A stretch of DNA of 6,138 bases from a candidate division GN15 bacterium (GTDB taxonomy: Bacteria; Zixibacteria; MSB-5A5; GN15; FEB-12), in NCBI GenBank assembly GCA_014729205.1, contig WJKG01000220.1:1-6138 (forward strand). Direction: 5' to 3'. This document shows, piece by piece, positions 1 to 5,972 of this stretch. Under the pieces are notes generated by a model. The model did no database searches, was not told the origin of the DNA, and was given only the letters and a program-made list of their open reading frames with translations. The translations under genes were made by a program, and so were the position numbers. Each line of letters starts with the position of its first letter. Position 1 is the first letter of the stretch.

Positions 1-598
1 CGGCCTCATCCATGTAATGTGTGGTCACGAAGAGCGTGACGTTCTCATCGGCCAGATCATACAGCACCGACCAGAACTCCCGACGAAAAGCCGGGTCCAC
101 GCCACCGGTCGGTTCGTCCAGAAACAGAATACGTGGTTCGTGTAGCAGCGATGCCGACAAGGCCAGGCGCTGTCGCCAGCCAACCGGGATATCGGCGGTG
201 GGCCGGTCTATGAACTCGTGCAACTCAAGTCGCTCGCTGAGTTCATGGATCCTCTTCCGTGCACGAGAGCGGCTCAGATTGTACGCCGACGCATAGAAAC
301 CAAGGTTCTCGCGCCCGGTGAGATCGCGATACAGCGAGAACTTCTGTGACATGTAGCCGATATTCTGTTTGATCTTCTCGGCCTGCTTGAGAATATCATA
401 TCCGGCCACCGTCCCCTGGCCGCCGGTAGGCCGCAGCAGCCCGGTCAGCATACGGATGGCCGTGGTCTTTCCGGCGCCGTTGGCACCCAGAAAGCCGAAG
501 ATCTCGCCCGTCTTGACCTGCAGAGAAATACGGTCGACCGCCTTGAAGTCTCCGAAGTGCCGGGACAGATCGCTTACTTCGACAGCATACTCAGCCAT
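1..598 (-). CDS. ABC transporter ATP-binding protein 2 (YbhF C-terminal-half type), partial
   Basis: The gene starts at ATG 598-596 and leaves the window at position 1 with 199 codons read and no stop. It is a nucleotide-binding subunit of an ABC-2 type exporter and acts on the cytoplasmic face of the inner membrane. Translation shows Walker A GANGAGKTT (38-46), Q-loop GYMSQKFSLY (Q85), Walker B ILFLDEPT (157-164, E162), D-loop GGVD and switch histidine H194 in TTHYMDEA. The signature is not LSGGQ but PVGWRQ (138-143). That form is, from memory, what the second ATPase domain of YbhF/YhiH proteins carries. An AGGAG ribosome site lies 7 nt before the ATG, inside the previous gene, and the two genes overlap by 8 bp (ATGGCTGA). 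Only the C-terminal part is missing, cut by the window edge. Family assignment is firm; the substrate is unknown. Confidence 0.93.
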   Translation of the reverse strand, partial: MAEYAVEVSDLSRHFGDFKAVDRISLQVKTGEIFGFLGANGAGKTTAIRMLTGLLRPTGGQGTVAGYDILKQAEKIKQNIGYMSQKFSLYRDLTGRENLGFYASAYNLSRSRARKRIHELSERLELHEFIDRPTADIPVGWRQRLALSASLLHEPRILFLDEPTGGVDPAFRREFWSVLYDLADENVTLFVTTHYMDEA

Positions 599-1520
599 CG
601 GGCTGCTCCTGTTGCCTGGTGAGTTGCTGGATGAAGACATCTTCTAAGTCGGGCTCGATATTCTTCAACTGATCCACTGCCAGGCCGGCATCTTTCAGTT
701 TCTCGGCCACTTGATCGAGATCCAATCCCTTGTGCAGGTAGACATGCAGGCTGGCACCGAATCGCCCGGCGGACAGCCCTTCGATTCTGGCCACCTTGTC
801 CACCAGCTGTGGCGCCGGATCGATGTCGGCAGCGTACACAGCGCCTTCAAACAGACGGGTCAACTCCTGTGGGGTGCCCTCGGCCAGTTTGCGTCCACCG
901 AATATGAAGCAGGCTCGGTTGGTCTTCTCGACTTCGTCCATGTAGGGGGTGGAGGCCAGTATGGAGACACCGTCATCCTTCAGTTGCCCTAGCATCTCCC
1001 AGAACTGGCGCCGAGAGAGCGGATCGACACCGGTGGTCGGTTCATCGAGTATGAGCATTCTCGGTCCATGAATCAAGGCGCAGGAAAGGGCCAGCTTCTG
1101 CTTCATGCCACCAGAGAGTGCTCCGGCGCGACGATCGGCAAATGGCTCGAGGTTCGAGAACTCATACAGTTGATCACGTCGAACCCTGTATTTCCGCCCG
1201 GTAATACCATGCAACCCGGCATAGAACGTCATGTTTTCCTCGATACTCAGGTCGGGGTACAGGGAGAACTGCTGGGGCATGTAGCCGACAATTGGTTTCG
1301 CTCTGTCGAACTCCTTGAACAGGTTGATACCGTCCAGCGTTGCGCTGCCGCCGTCGACCGCGATCAAATTGCATAGCGCCCGCATCAGGGTCGTCTTGCC
1401 GGAACCGTCCGGACCTACCAGTGCGAATGCCTCCTCGCGTCCAACCTGGAAGGACACTTCGCTCACGGCTCGGGTGTCATTATACCGCTTGGAAACGCTG
1501 TCTATCTCAAGAAAGCTCAT
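591..1520 (-). CDS. ABC transporter ATP-binding protein 1 (YbhF N-terminal-half type)
   Basis: A 309-residue ATPase subunit of the same exporter. Visible motifs are Walker A GPDGSGKTT (36-44), Q-loop YMPQQFSLY (around 80-88), a canonical signature LSGGMKQKL (135-143), Walker B RMLILDEPT (154-162, catalytic E160) and D-loop GVD (164-166). The switch position reads STPYMDEVE, so the usual H-loop histidine is proline (P192). After about residue 225 comes an extra C-terminal domain ending in EPDLEDVFIQQLTR, as found after the ATPase core in many ABC-2 exporters; in YbhF this stretch would link the two ATPase halves. The start is supported by GGAG 5 nt upstream and by the ATGA overlap with the adaptor gene; the stop overlaps ATPase 2 by 8 bp. 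It very likely forms an asymmetric heterodimer with ATPase 2 (inference). Substrate unknown. Confidence 0.95.
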   Translation of the reverse strand: MSFLEIDSVSKRYNDTRAVSEVSFQVGREEAFALVGPDGSGKTTLMRALCNLIAVDGGSATLDGINLFKEFDRAKPIVGYMPQQFSLYPDLSIEENMTFYAGLHGITGRKYRVRRDQLYEFSNLEPFADRRAGALSGGMKQKLALSCALIHGPRMLILDEPTTGVDPLSRRQFWEMLGQLKDDGVSILASTPYMDEVEKTNRACFIFGGRKLAEGTPQELTRLFEGAVYAADIDPAPQLVDKVARIEGLSAGRFGASLHVYLHKGLDLDQVAEKLKDAGLAVDQLKNIEPDLEDVFIQQLTRQQEQPDG

Positions 1521-2404
1521 TCGGTCTCCACTGTGACGTATACCGGCATACCAATCTTCAGCCGATTGTCGCTATTGGCCACTTCCACCTTGACCGCGTA
1601 CACCAGGTTTGCGCGAGCATCTTTGGTCTGGACGTTTTTTGGCGTGAACTCGGCTTCATCCGACGCCCACACTACCGTGCCCGTATAAGTCTTACCGCCT
1701 GACTCCGTGTCCACCGTCGCTGCATCGCCGAGTCTGACACTGGCGAAATCGCCCGCATCCATGTAGATCTTCACCCACAGCGTATCCAGTCGAGAGACCT
1801 TGGCGATTGGCCGCCCCGGTGTCAGCAGTTCACCCACCTCGGCGAATTCTTCGGTGACGCGTCCGGGGAATGGTGCCGCGGGATAACAGTCAGCCAATTG
1901 CTTCTCAACAAGCGCCATATCAGCCTGCGTCTTTTCGATGCGGGCCTGCAGCATTTTCACGGAGACTACCGCCGCCTCGGTCGCAAGTACGGCCTGCTGG
2001 TACTGGTGCTCCACTTCGTCGAAGGTTCGCTCAGTTGCCGTCCCGGATTTGTACAGCCGCCCAATACGGTCCCGTTCGCGCTCAGCATAGTGCTCGCTCT
2101 CCCGGGCCTGCTTTACACGTACACGGGCTGTTTCCAACTCCTGACGCATAGCTGTCAGTCCAGCTGTGGCGGCTTCGAGCTGCAACTGGAGAGTGGTCGT
2201 ATCAATCACCAACAGTGTATCTCCCGCCGATACCTGTGTTCCCTCATTGAACGACATAGACACCACGCGTCCTGAGGCCTCCGCTGAAACAACGGATTCG
2301 TTCGCCTCGAGGAAACCGGATCCTCCGGGGAGCGTATCCTCCTCGGCACATCCGGCTATTGTCGCGACCAGCGCCAGGAGCATCATAATCGAAACAAACT
2401 TCAT
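1517..2404 (-). CDS. HlyD/YbhG-family membrane fusion lipoprotein (periplasmic adaptor)
   Basis: A 295-residue periplasmic adaptor linking the inner-membrane ABC exporter to the outer-membrane channel. The N-terminus is a lipoprotein signal peptide: M-K, a hydrophobic run, then lipobox I-A-G-C with C19 as the lipidated residue. Next come the first half of the barrel-sandwich/lipoyl domain (about 31-70, with ASGRVVSMSFNEG), a long coiled-coil hairpin rich in A, E, Q and R (about 72-172), the second lipoyl half (APFPGRV near 177), and a beta-barrel with the family-typical EFTPKNVQT (252-260) and LKIGMPVYV (282-290). An open frame continues upstream to 2509, but ATG 2404 is chosen because it gives the signal peptide, has AAAGGG 8 nt before it, and follows the channel gene's stop by one base. 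The +2 residue is Ala, so the enteric inner-membrane retention signal (Asp) is absent. Family firm, cargo unknown. Confidence 0.94.
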   Translation of the reverse strand: MKFVSIMMLLALVATIAGCAEEDTLPGGSGFLEANESVVSAEASGRVVSMSFNEGTQVSAGDTLLVIDTTTLQLQLEAATAGLTAMRQELETARVRVKQARESEHYAERERDRIGRLYKSGTATERTFDEVEHQYQQAVLATEAAVVSVKMLQARIEKTQADMALVEKQLADCYPAAPFPGRVTEEFAEVGELLTPGRPIAKVSRLDTLWVKIYMDAGDFASVRLGDAATVDTESGGKTYTGTVVWASDEAEFTPKNVQTKDARANLVYAVKVEVANSDNRLKIGMPVYVTVETE

Positions 2405-2405
2405 A

Positions 2406-3716
2406 TTACAGGCCCTTTCCCAGGTCTTCAGATCCAATGGCATACAGGTAGAGTGATTTTGCCACAAATACATCGGCCCGCGCTGCCGCCAGTTCCGCCT
2501 CGGAGGCACTCAACGCGGCCTCTATCTCCAGTAGACGATTCGAGGACAACCCTCCCTCTCGGTGTTTGATCCTCGCCAGACGGTAGTTGTCCGAGGCTAG
2601 CGCGTTACGTCGTTCAGCAGAGGTGTATCGCTGAAAGGCCAGCAGCACCTGTTCTCGCGCCAAGTGAGCTTCGCGCTTCAGGGTACGATTAATGTCACGA
2701 TAGTCAGCGCGAGCCGCTTCCGTGGCAGCCTCGGCACCTGCAACCTGCGATGACACCTTGCGGCCAAGATTGAATGACCAGCTCAGGTTGGCACCCACAC
2801 TGAGGAAGTCGTCGAACGCGTCATTGAACATATCTCGATTCGGCTCGCCAAACGTGTACCCGCCGTACACCGACAACGTTGGCCACCAGGTGCTCCGGTA
2901 GAGCGTTTGCTGATGCTTCCCGGCCGCAATCGCGGCTTCAGCGGCAACCAGCTGCGGGCGCGTCACGGGCACATGGGTGGGGGGAAGCGAGCTGTCAGGT
3001 GTGGGGATATCGATGCTGAGCGATAATGAATCCGTGGCCGACCGCCCCAGAAGCAGATTCAGTCTAATCCGCTGGCTGGCCCGGTTGGATCGTGCCTGAT
3101 CTAACGCCAGTGACGCCGTGGTAACCGCCAACTCCGCTTCCAGTACGTTCGTAGAATCAGCAGCACCGGCGTCATACAGCGACTGAATGTCCTGACGAAC
3201 GACCTGTGCCCGCTCCAAGGATGCCGCCGCGGAGGCTACCAGCCGATCTGCCTGATGTAGCCGCAGATACTCCACTCTCGCCGAAAGGAGCACTTGGTCG
3301 CGTTCGGCATTGACGAGGGCCTGGCGGAGATCAAGCTTTGATTCGGCCAGCCTGATTCCCGCCCCGATCCTTCCCCCGGTGAAGACCGGCAATGCCATGC
3401 GGATTTCGGTCTTGTAGCTGTCCTTCGATCCCAGTTCACGTTCAATACTGAATCCACCGGGCACACCCAGGTCAATGGTCGGGATATTGTCGACATAGTA
3501 CGCCACCGAAGACACCGACAGGCTGGGCCACCGTTCGGCATGCGCCGCATCCAGTGCCGACAGCGAGGCATCTCGCTGTGCCCGGGATGCCTTCAGTCCC
3601 TCGGCATGCTCAAGAGCCAACTGCTGCGCCTGCTCCAGTGTGAACTCGGCTTCCCCGGCCATCGAGACCACCGGGAGAAGGAAAAACGTTGCCAGGAAGA
3701 GACATAGCTTCTTCAC
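2406..3716 (-). CDS. TolC-type outer membrane efflux protein
   Basis: A 436-residue outer-membrane channel subunit; TolC-family proteins form trimers that carry cargo from the periplasmic adaptor to the outside. It begins with a signal peptide (MKK, hydrophobic run, S-M-A cleavage after about residue 20) and FTLEQAQQLALEHAEGLKA, the usual opening of OEP proteins. Two OEP repeats are visible, about 25-225 and 250-430. Each has long Ala/Arg/Glu/Gln-rich helices and a beta-strand part: LPVFTGGRIGAGIRLAE near 109-125 in the first, and VGANLSWSFNLGRKV near 307-321 in the second. The length fits the family. The start is GTG at 3716, overlapping the repressor stop as GTGA, with a GGGGG Shine-Dalgarno-like run 8 nt upstream. 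There is no cysteine suited to lipidation. Having its own channel in the operon suggests a dedicated tripartite pump rather than sharing a housekeeping TolC (inference). Confidence 0.94.
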   Translation of the reverse strand: MKKLCLFLATFFLLPVVSMAGEAEFTLEQAQQLALEHAEGLKASRAQRDASLSALDAAHAERWPSLSVSSVAYYVDNIPTIDLGVPGGFSIERELGSKDSYKTEIRMALPVFTGGRIGAGIRLAESKLDLRQALVNAERDQVLLSARVEYLRLHQADRLVASAAASLERAQVVRQDIQSLYDAGAADSTNVLEAELAVTTASLALDQARSNRASQRIRLNLLLGRSATDSLSLSIDIPTPDSSLPPTHVPVTRPQLVAAEAAIAAGKHQQTLYRSTWWPTLSVYGGYTFGEPNRDMFNDAFDDFLSVGANLSWSFNLGRKVSSQVAGAEAATEAARADYRDINRTLKREAHLAREQVLLAFQRYTSAERRNALASDNYRLARIKHREGGLSSNRLLEIEAALSASEAELAAARADVFVAKSLYLYAIGSEDLGKGL

Positions 3717-4345
3717 GTCGTTATCCCCCGTAGGAAAAGGTCAACATTTGCCTGGATCCGTTCAGAGATAAACTGCTTGCGGTCGTCAATCTGCAATACC
3801 CGGTCAACAATTGGCGCCATGATGAAGTAGCCAAGATTCATGGTGATGAATGAGACTGCCGCTTGCCTGAGATCGAACTCACGGATCGTGCCCTTCGCCT
3901 GTCCCTCCGACAACAGCCGCCGCAACTGCCCGGGAACTCCCGATTCTTTCATTGTTTCGGCCGCCCGCACGACCATCGGTGAATCCGGCTGGGCCAGCTC
4001 CCTTACCAACAGGCGAATGAACTCGGGATGCCGCTGGCTCAGTTCGGCATAGACTGCCGCAACCTGACGAAGCGCCGTCTCTGGATCCGAAGTATCTTCG
4101 AGTGTCTTGCGGATCAGGGGCAGTATCATCCGGAAATGCTCGTCTATAACCGAGGAGAACAGGTTCTCCTTGGATGAATAGTAGTAGTAGAGCAATGCCT
4201 TGTTCACTCCTGCTGACTCCGCAATGCGTTCCACTCGCGCGCCATCCAGACCACGCTCTGTGAATTCTCTGAGCGCCGCCTGCAGAATACGCTGCTTGTT
4301 GTCTTCGGCCGGCGGCGGTCCGTTATTGTCTCTATTGGTCCTCAT
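3713..4345 (-). CDS. TetR/AcrR-family transcriptional regulator of the efflux operon
   Basis: A 210-residue repressor-type protein. The N-terminal helix-turn-helix covers about 18-64 (KQRILQAALREFTERG, then VERIAESAGVNKALLYYYYSSKENLF), the standard TetR DNA-binding fold. The rest is an all-helical ligand and dimer domain with HPEFIRLLVREL (106-117), a segment common in drug-efflux TetR regulators; the ligand cannot be read. A TTG lies just before at 4348, but ATG 4345 is preferred because AGAGG (4357-4353) sits 7 nt from it. The stop overlaps the channel gene as GTGA, so the regulator is the first gene of the operon it probably controls. Two palindromes on its own promoter support autorepression (inference). 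In E. coli the TetR protein CecR (YbiH) controls ybhGFSR, a comparable pairing, but orthology is not shown. Confidence 0.94.
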   Translation of the reverse strand: MRTNRDNNGPPPAEDNKQRILQAALREFTERGLDGARVERIAESAGVNKALLYYYYSSKENLFSSVIDEHFRMILPLIRKTLEDTSDPETALRQVAAVYAELSQRHPEFIRLLVRELAQPDSPMVVRAAETMKESGVPGQLRRLLSEGQAKGTIREFDLRQAAVSFITMNLGYFIMAPIVDRVLQIDDRKQFISERIQANVDLFLRGITT

Positions 4346-4358
4346 CAACTCACCTCTA

Positions 4359-4374
4359 TTAACCTTTCGGTTAA
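4359..4374. promoter_or_regulatory. Putative TetR operator O1, just downstream of the start site
   Basis: TTAACC-TTTC-GGTTAA is a second perfect inverted repeat with the same 6-4-6 layout, centred 15 bp from O2 and sharing one base with it. Both contain the half-site CGGTTA (4368-4373 and 4381-4386), repeated directly at a 13-bp step. It lies in the early leader of the repressor mRNA, so a second dimer here would reinforce repression. Confidence 0.65.
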
Positions 4375-4389
4375 ACTAAACGGTTAGTT
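4374..4389. promoter_or_regulatory. Putative TetR operator O2, overlapping the -10 box
   Basis: AACTAA-ACGG-TTAGTT is a perfect inverted repeat of two 6-bp arms around a 4-bp centre. It overlaps the end of the -10 hexamer and covers the expected transcription start, a position from which a bound dimer would block RNA polymerase. Size and symmetry fit TetR-family operators. Binding by the adjacent TetR protein is inference. Confidence 0.7.
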
Positions 4390-4416
4390 AATAATAAAAG
4401 TTCCGTTTTATGTCAA
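4388..4416 (-). promoter_or_regulatory. Sigma-70-type promoter of the tetR-efflux operon
   Basis: Read on the minus strand, a perfect TTGACA (4416-4411) is followed after exactly 17 bp by TATTAA (4393-4388, 4 of 6 matches to TATAAT). Transcription would begin around 4380, leaving a leader of roughly 35 nt with the Shine-Dalgarno AGAGG before ATG 4345. No other credible promoter is visible inside the tightly packed operon, so this one probably serves all five genes and any permeases beyond the left edge. Confidence 0.75.
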
Positions 4417-4467
4417 GAAGTTCTGTTTGATTCCCGCACAATTACTCGTAAGAATATGTTAGATAAG

Positions 4468-4498
4468 AAGATAAGGAGTCACAGCGGCTCTTTATCTT
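4468..4498 (+). repeat. Hairpin-forming inverted repeat upstream of the CDF gene
   Basis: AAGATAAGGAGTC (4468-4480) can pair with GGCTCTTTATCTT (4486-4498) across a 5-nt loop. That gives 13 pairs, 11 Watson-Crick and 2 G-U. The wobbles form only in plus-strand RNA; in minus-strand RNA they become A-C mismatches, so any RNA function would favour plus-strand transcription. No U-tract follows on either strand, which argues against a simple terminator. Confidence 0.55.
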
Positions 4499-4527
4499 GA
4501 CATTTGCCAATCCACAGTCCTCATTAA

Positions 4528-4542
4528 AGCATATGATATGCT
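4528..4542. promoter_or_regulatory. 15-bp palindrome with a -10-like box before the CDF gene
   Basis: AGCATAT-G-ATATGCT is a perfect inverted repeat of 7-bp arms around one base. It contains TATGAT (4532-4537), 5 of 6 matches to the -10 consensus, ending 26 nt before ATG 4564. It may be the -10 element of the metal-exporter promoter covered by an operator. The regulator is unknown, and no good -35 lies 16-18 bp upstream. Confidence 0.4.
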
Positions 4543-4563
4543 CGTGCAAGGGAAAGTGAGTTG

Positions 4564-5508
4564 ATGGCCGCCGAGACAGGATTCAACGGCACACAGGCAG
4601 GACCATCGGGAGGAATCGGCCCGGATCACCGCCACCGGGTACCGGACACAGCAGCGGGGTTCCGGGTGCTCGTTGTTGGTCTTCTGGCCAATTTGCTGCT
4701 GGTCGCGCTTAAAGGGTGGGTCGGCATGATGGCGCGTAGCCAGGCGCTGATTGCCGATGCCGTCCATTCTATCTCCGATGTTGTCACCGACATTGTATCC
4801 CTGGTAGGCCTGTGGTGGGGACGTCAGGAAGAGGATGCCGAGCATCCGTGGGGCCATGGCCGAATTGAGACGTTCGCCGGGATGCTGGTGGGGATTCTGC
4901 TGATCGCTGCCGCTGTCGGCATAGCCTATTCTGCCACCCGATCACTCATCTCCGGTCACGTTGCGCCGGCTTCGCGATGGGTGCTTCTCGCCGCAGCCAT
5001 ATCGCTGATCATCAAGGAGGCAATGTATTGGTACACGGTGGTTGTGGGACGACGTCTGGGCAGCATGGTCCTTATAGCCAACGCGTGGCACCATCGCTCT
5101 GACGCCCTCAGTTCACTGGCGGTGCTGATCGGCGCCGGCGCTTCCTTTCTCAATCCTGACTGGGCGTGGGCTGACCCGCTCGCCGCTATTGTCGTGGCGT
5201 ACTTTGTTGCGCGAGTCGGGATCAAACTGGTACACCAGTCGTTTCGGGAATTCGTTGATGCTGCCCCTGACCCCCAACTGGTCGAGCGAATTCGCCTTGT
5301 GGCTGCTGATGTGCCTGGTGTTCGCGATGCTCACGACATTCGATCGCGCAGTTCGGGAGGGCAGGTGTTCGTTGAGATTCACCTGGTGGTCGATCCCGGT
5401 ATCACTGTCAGCGAGGGGCACCGCATTGCCAAAGAAGTCGAGGCGGCCATAAAAAACGGGATCGATCAAGTGACACGCGTCATCACTCATATCGATCCCG
5501 ATGAATGA
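4564..5508 (+). CDS. Cation diffusion facilitator (CDF) family divalent metal exporter
   Basis: A 314-residue inner-membrane metal/proton antiporter of the CDF family, which exports Zn, Fe, Mn, Co or similar ions. About six membrane segments span 33-225. The transport site is visible as HSISD in TM2 (H68, D72) and HHRSD in TM5 (H176, D180), an HxxxD/HxxxD set most often linked to zinc-type transport. HPWGHGRIE (94-102) follows TM2 as in most CDF proteins. The C-terminal cytoplasmic domain matches YiiP, with likely metal ligands H257, H273, H286, H309 and D311. A short His-containing DHRHR lies at 21-25. ATG 4564 is chosen over TTG 4561; AAGGGA is 10 nt before the ATG and 7 nt before the TTG, so the choice is not certain. 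It stands alone, divergent from the efflux operon. Metal specificity cannot be settled from motifs. Confidence 0.95.
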   Translation: MAAETGFNGTQAGPSGGIGPDHRHRVPDTAAGFRVLVVGLLANLLLVALKGWVGMMARSQALIADAVHSISDVVTDIVSLVGLWWGRQEEDAEHPWGHGRIETFAGMLVGILLIAAAVGIAYSATRSLISGHVAPASRWVLLAAAISLIIKEAMYWYTVVVGRRLGSMVLIANAWHHRSDALSSLAVLIGAGASFLNPDWAWADPLAAIVVAYFVARVGIKLVHQSFREFVDAAPDPQLVERIRLVAADVPGVRDAHDIRSRSSGGQVFVEIHLVVDPGITVSEGHRIAKEVEAAIKNGIDQVTRVITHIDPDE

Positions 5509-5543
5509 CTCTCTCGATAGTCAGAGTCGACTGTCGCTCCGTC

Positions 5544-5972
5544 TTAGTCGATCGCAACCAACTCCAACTCAAAGGTGAGATCCTTACCAGCCAGCGGATG
5601 GTTGGCATCGATAGTTACCGTGTCATCCTTAATCTCGCTGACAACGACACGAATCAGATCACCATTCGGATTCTTCATCTGCAGCATCTGGCCAACCTCG
5701 GGGGTGATGGTCTCCGGGAAGTCCGACTTGTTGACGTCCATTGTCAACTCCTGACGATGGTCCCCGTAGGCCTCGTCCTTGCTCACGCTGATGGACTTGG
5801 TCTCGCCCGGGGCCATGCCGATGATACCATTCTCGAATCCAGGAATGACCTGGCCGGCGCCTATCGTTACCTCGAGTGGCTCGCGTTCACGTGATGAGTC
5901 AAAGACAGTACCATCGTTCAGCTTTCCCGTGTAGTGGACCTTGACAGTATCACCACTTTTTGCCTCTGCCAT
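5544..5972 (-). CDS. SlyD-like FKBP-type peptidyl-prolyl cis-trans isomerase
   Basis: A 142-residue cytosolic prolyl isomerase and chaperone of the SlyD/SlpA (FkpB) type. The FKBP core has VKVHYTGKLNDGTVFDSS (Y14, F24, D25), GAGQVIPGFENGIIGM (V42, I43, F46), EAYG (Y69) and the last strand LTFELELVAID (F134). Between roughly 71 and 121 lies the insert-in-flap chaperone domain (LTMDVNKSDFP to VVVSEIKDDTVTI), followed by the SlyD hallmark NHPLAGK (124-130). The protein ends just after the core, so the His/Cys-rich metal-binding tail of E. coli SlyD is absent. The frame is open to 6029, but ATG 5972 is preferred: it begins where FKBP homologues do, GGGAG lies 9 nt upstream, and the 19 extra residues are Arg/His-rich and unlike any domain. 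It converges on the CDF gene with 35 bp between stops. No signal peptide is seen. Confidence 0.94.
   Translation of the reverse strand: MAEAKSGDTVKVHYTGKLNDGTVFDSSREREPLEVTIGAGQVIPGFENGIIGMAPGETKSISVSKDEAYGDHRQELTMDVNKSDFPETITPEVGQMLQMKNPNGDLIRVVVSEIKDDTVTIDANHPLAGKDLTFELELVAID

Larger units (their letters stand above)
4417..4563. other. AT-rich part of the divergent intergenic region
   Basis: This stretch separates the efflux promoter from the metal-exporter gene and encodes no supported protein. It holds, in order, an 8-bp tandem repeat (AGATAAGA then AGATAAGG, 4461-4476), a long hairpin (4468-4498), a TTGACA (4497-4502) with no -10 box at 16-18 bp, and a 15-bp palindrome with TATGAT (4528-4542). 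The promoter of the plus-strand gene must lie here or upstream of it, but no well-spaced -35/-10 pair stands out. Confidence 0.6.

Noticed and set aside
1898..2275. Plus-strand open frame of 125 codons opposite the adaptor gene
   Set aside because: It lies wholly inside the well-supported adaptor gene on the other strand, and its product shows no domain or signal; it is a shadow of codon use.
2405..2509. Longer N-terminus for the adaptor, starting at 2509
   Set aside because: It would place 35 non-hydrophobic residues before a clean lipoprotein signal peptide and overlap the channel gene by about 100 bp.
4497..4537. TTGACA (4497) with TATGAT (4532) as the CDF promoter
   Set aside because: The gap is 29 bp, far beyond the 16-18 bp usual for sigma-70 and the 19-20 bp of MerR-type promoters; CATTAA at 19 bp is a poor -10 and the spacer is not palindromic.
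4492..4857. Minus-strand open frame of 121 codons across the CDF start
   Set aside because: It overlaps the conserved TM1-TM2 region of the CDF gene, and its product resembles no family.
5507..5528. GACTCT/AGAGTC hairpin between the convergent stops, considered as a terminator
   Set aside because: The stem is only 6 bp with a 10-nt loop and no T-run on either strand, too weak to call.
5505..5894. Plus-strand open frame of 129 codons opposite the FKBP gene
   Set aside because: It is antisense to a clear FKBP domain with every core motif present, so this frame is a shadow.
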